Part shown: piece by piece, positions 4,776 through 6,558 of the stretch | Position numbering within the stretch: position 1 is the stretch's first letter | Layout of the letters: every line of letters starts with the position of its first letter | NCBI GenBank assembly: GCA_016763115.1 | Contig: JAESUL010000243.1 | Location: 1 to 6,558 of the forward strand | Direction: 5' to 3' | Length of the DNA: 6,558 nucleotides | Origin: Phycisphaerales bacterium | GTDB taxonomy: Bacteria > Planctomycetota > Phycisphaerae > Phycisphaerales > UBA1924 | The notes under the pieces: generated by a model | What the model was told of the DNA's origin: nothing | Seen by the model: the letters and a program-made list of their open reading frames with translations, nothing else | Database searches by the model: none | Program-made: the position numbers and the translations under genes

Positions 4776-6558
4776 CGGACCCTGCCCAATGCCAAGCTGA
4801 TCGCGTCAAACTTGGTCAGATCCGACCCATCGTTCTCGCCACGCAACGCTCCGATCGAACCGGGCCACACCGACCCAACCCCGAGGTCATAGCGGTACCC
4901 GATCCCGAATCGGCTGTACACCTCAGCGATGTTGCGAGGACCAAGCCGTTGCCCAAGCGTAAAGAAAAACACATTCGACGATACCATCAACGCATCAACC
5001 CCGTCGGGGTCATGCCCGAGTTGGTCCGCGTGCGTCAGCCCGTGCTGCTTGAATATCCATGAGCGCAAAATGTCCGGGCGATCCTCGATCAGGTGCCCGG
5101 TCGCTTCGATCCGCTCGCCGGGCTGATACACATCATGAATCGCTGCGCCGCAAAGAATCAACGCCTTGGCAATCGACCCCGGCGGGTACGGCTTGGCGAT
5201 CGCCTTATTGATATACGGCGAGTGCACCTTCTCAAAGTACACCCGCTCGGCGTCATCCTTGATCCCAAGACGCGACCAATCCCCATCGCGTGGTGGCGTC
5301 GGCCCGGTCACCAACGCCAGAATCTCGCCCGTACCAATCTCGAGTACCACCACCCCCGCGCCAAGCTCGGTCCCCACCGTCATCACGCTCGGCTCGGGGT
5401 TGTGGTGCCACTCCTGCACCCGCGTCAATCCCAGCCTTGGATCTATCAACGCGCGGATCCGCGCCTGGAGCATCACATCAATCGTCAGGTTCAGATCCCG
5501 CCCGAGTTCCGATGGCATCAGCCTCACCGTCCGTGTCTGCATCTGCTCGATCCGCACCCCGCGCAACCCGCGGAGATGGTCCTCGAACGCCGCCTCGAGC
5601 CCTGTCCGCCCGACCCGATCGCCATTAACCCCGTATCGCCCACGATCAATCCCGTCAGCCGTCGATGCCCAAGCCCGAAACTTGTCATCGTTGTTGAACG
5701 CTTCTCTCCGCCGATTGACATCCGTCTCAAACACCCGGTCATCCACCCGCCCGAGCACCAACGATGCTACATCATCGACCTGCATCCCCACCGCCCGCTG
5801 GTCCCGCATGGGCAGCGGAAAAGACCGCAGATCAAAGTCAACCTGCACACTCGTAAACGGGTACACCCGCTCGGACGCATCAATCACCTCAAGCCCGGGC
5901 AGCAAATCCACCGCCCGCGCCTCGCGCCCATCAACATCCGTCACCGGGCGGACAACCAACTCACGCCCAATCAAGCGCATCAACCGGAACCCGACCTCGT
6001 CGCTGATCCCCTCGACAAGCACATGCCCCTGCACCATCTCGCGGATGGGCTGGGCCGCGATCCGTTCGATCCGGTCCACATCCCCCGCTTCGAGCGGCAA
6101 CCCCTTTTGCTTGCGCTCCTCGATCAACCTCGACCGTACCCGCACGGCATACTGGCGGTGCATCCGCTCAACTCGATCTACGATCTGTTCGCGCCGTTCA
6201 TCGAGTTCGCTGCGATCCACGCCGCTCTCGCGGACGATGTACTTGAGCATGATCTCGACATGCTCGTCGTAGGCAACCCTGATCTGATCGACCATCGCTG
6301 CTCGCTGCTGATCGTTGAGCAGCCCCCACCGGTCTTTGTGGACTCGCCGGGCATGCCGCAGAGCCTGCTTTGCAGCCCACGACCCATCGAGCACCCGGTA
6401 ATCGAGTGAAATGTCATAGCTCGCCCGGTCCACCGCCAGCACCCGCCCCTTGCGGTCCAAGATCTGCCCGCGGACCGTGGGGAACCAGGTTCGGCGGACC
6501 AATCTCCGCTCGGCCTGCTCGCGAGCTGCCTGTCCATCGACCAGCGTCATCCACGCAA
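4772..6558 (-). CDS. mrdA: Penicillin-binding protein 2 (peptidoglycan DD-transpeptidase), N-terminal and central part, 5'-truncated and frameshifted
   Basis: PBP2 cross-links peptidoglycan stems on the outer face of the inner membrane, paired with RodA. The frame is open to the right edge. The Met at 6550 is probably internal: the sequence there (AW-M-TLVDGQAAREQAE) matches the stretch just after the membrane anchor of PBP2, and no anchor is seen, so the true start is outside. Numbering from that Met: pedestal motif VRGQILDRKGRVLA (26-39); a long charged, helix-prone insert (about 55-190); dimerisation-domain remainder; transpeptidase from about 350 (DLNLTIDVMLQARI, GAGVVVLEIGTGEILALVTG); catalytic PPGSIAK with Ser459 and Lys462; SSN at 524-526. 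The frame then reads LALGRVR and stops at 4772, where LALGQGPVTWTP is expected. One base is missing at about 4784-4786. With it restored the protein is at least 779 residues, longer than the usual 600-650 because of the insert. The rodA neighbour supports PBP2 rather than FtsI. Confidence 0.9.
   Translation of the reverse strand, partial: AWMTLVDGQAAREQAERRLVRRTWFPTVRGQILDRKGRVLAVDRASYDISLDYRVLDGSWAAKQALRHARRVHKDRWGLLNDQQRAAMVDQIRVAYDEHVEIMLKYIVRESGVDRSELDERREQIVDRVERMHRQYAVRVRSRLIEERKQKGLPLEAGDVDRIERIAAQPIREMVQGHVLVEGISDEVGFRLMRLIGRELVVRPVTDVDGREARAVDLLPGLEVIDASERVYPFTSVQVDFDLRSFPLPMRDQRAVGMQVDDVASLVLGRVDDRVFETDVNRRREAFNNDDKFRAWASTADGIDRGRYGVNGDRVGRTGLEAAFEDHLRGLRGVRIEQMQTRTVRLMPSELGRDLNLTIDVMLQARIRALIDPRLGLTRVQEWHHNPEPSVMTVGTELGAGVVVLEIGTGEILALVTGPTPPRDGDWSRLGIKDDAERVYFEKVHSPYINKAIAKPYPPGSIAKALILCGAAIHDVYQPGERIEATGHLIEDRPDILRSWIFKQHGLTHADQLGHDPDGVDALMVSSNVFFFTLGQRLGPRNIAEVYSRFGIGYRYDLGVGSVWPGSIGALRGENDGSDLTKFDAISLALGRVR

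Noticed and set aside
4772..4800. Programmed -1 ribosomal frameshift in mrdA
   Set aside because: No X-XXY-YYZ slippery heptamer at the break (TTG GGC AGG) and no family precedent; the break sits in a conserved motif that only a restored base repairs.
5093..6409. Plus-strand open frame of 438 codons (and a 368-codon frame at 5166-6272)
   Set aside because: Antisense to clear PBP2 coding sequence, His/Pro/Arg- or Ser/Arg-rich, no recognisable motif.

Overview
This GC-rich window holds one tightly packed run of genes. All are on the minus strand, so they read from right to left: mrdA (PBP2), rodA, rsmG, then a DinG-family helicase gene. Both ends are cut by the window: mrdA lacks its start beyond the right edge, and the helicase frame is still open at base 1. 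I see no plus-strand gene, no RNA gene, no CRISPR array, no transposase and no gene-free stretch longer than about 30 bases. The style of the proteins (a long charged insert in PBP2, a RodA with a hydrophilic C-terminal tail, a dispersed-repeat sequence at base 1) suggests a Gram-negative-type bacterium, perhaps a planctomycete of the Phycisphaerae kind. That placement is a judgement from memory of similar proteins, not a proof.

Right part (about 4212-6558): a PBP2-type peptidoglycan transpeptidase, split into two reading frames by one missing base within the conserved LxLGQG segment at about 4784-4786. The SxxK and SxN motifs lie in the first frame and KTG lies in the second. Middle (2908-4215): an intact RodA, the SEDS glycosyltransferase that works with PBP2 in lateral wall growth. 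Its ATG overlaps the PBP2 stop as ATGA and it has a strong ribosome binding site. Next (2118-2878): rsmG, the 16S rRNA m7G methyltransferase, also split by one missing base, at about 2364-2368. Left part (1-2121): a DinG/XPD-like superfamily 2 helicase of at least 707 residues, whose GTG start overlaps the rsmG stop as GTGA. Its last visible codons run through a GC-rich hairpin repeat.

The 4-base overlaps and the 29-base rodA-rsmG gap make a single transcript likely. PBP2 and RodA form one functional pair (elongasome). RsmG (ribosome modification) and the helicase (DNA repair or replication) are housekeeping passengers. No novel system is evident. The points most worth checking are the two single-base frame breaks of the same sign, which may be sequence errors or real gene decay; a Ser at one of the four usual Fe-S cysteine positions of the helicase; and the repeat read in frame at the helicase C-terminus.
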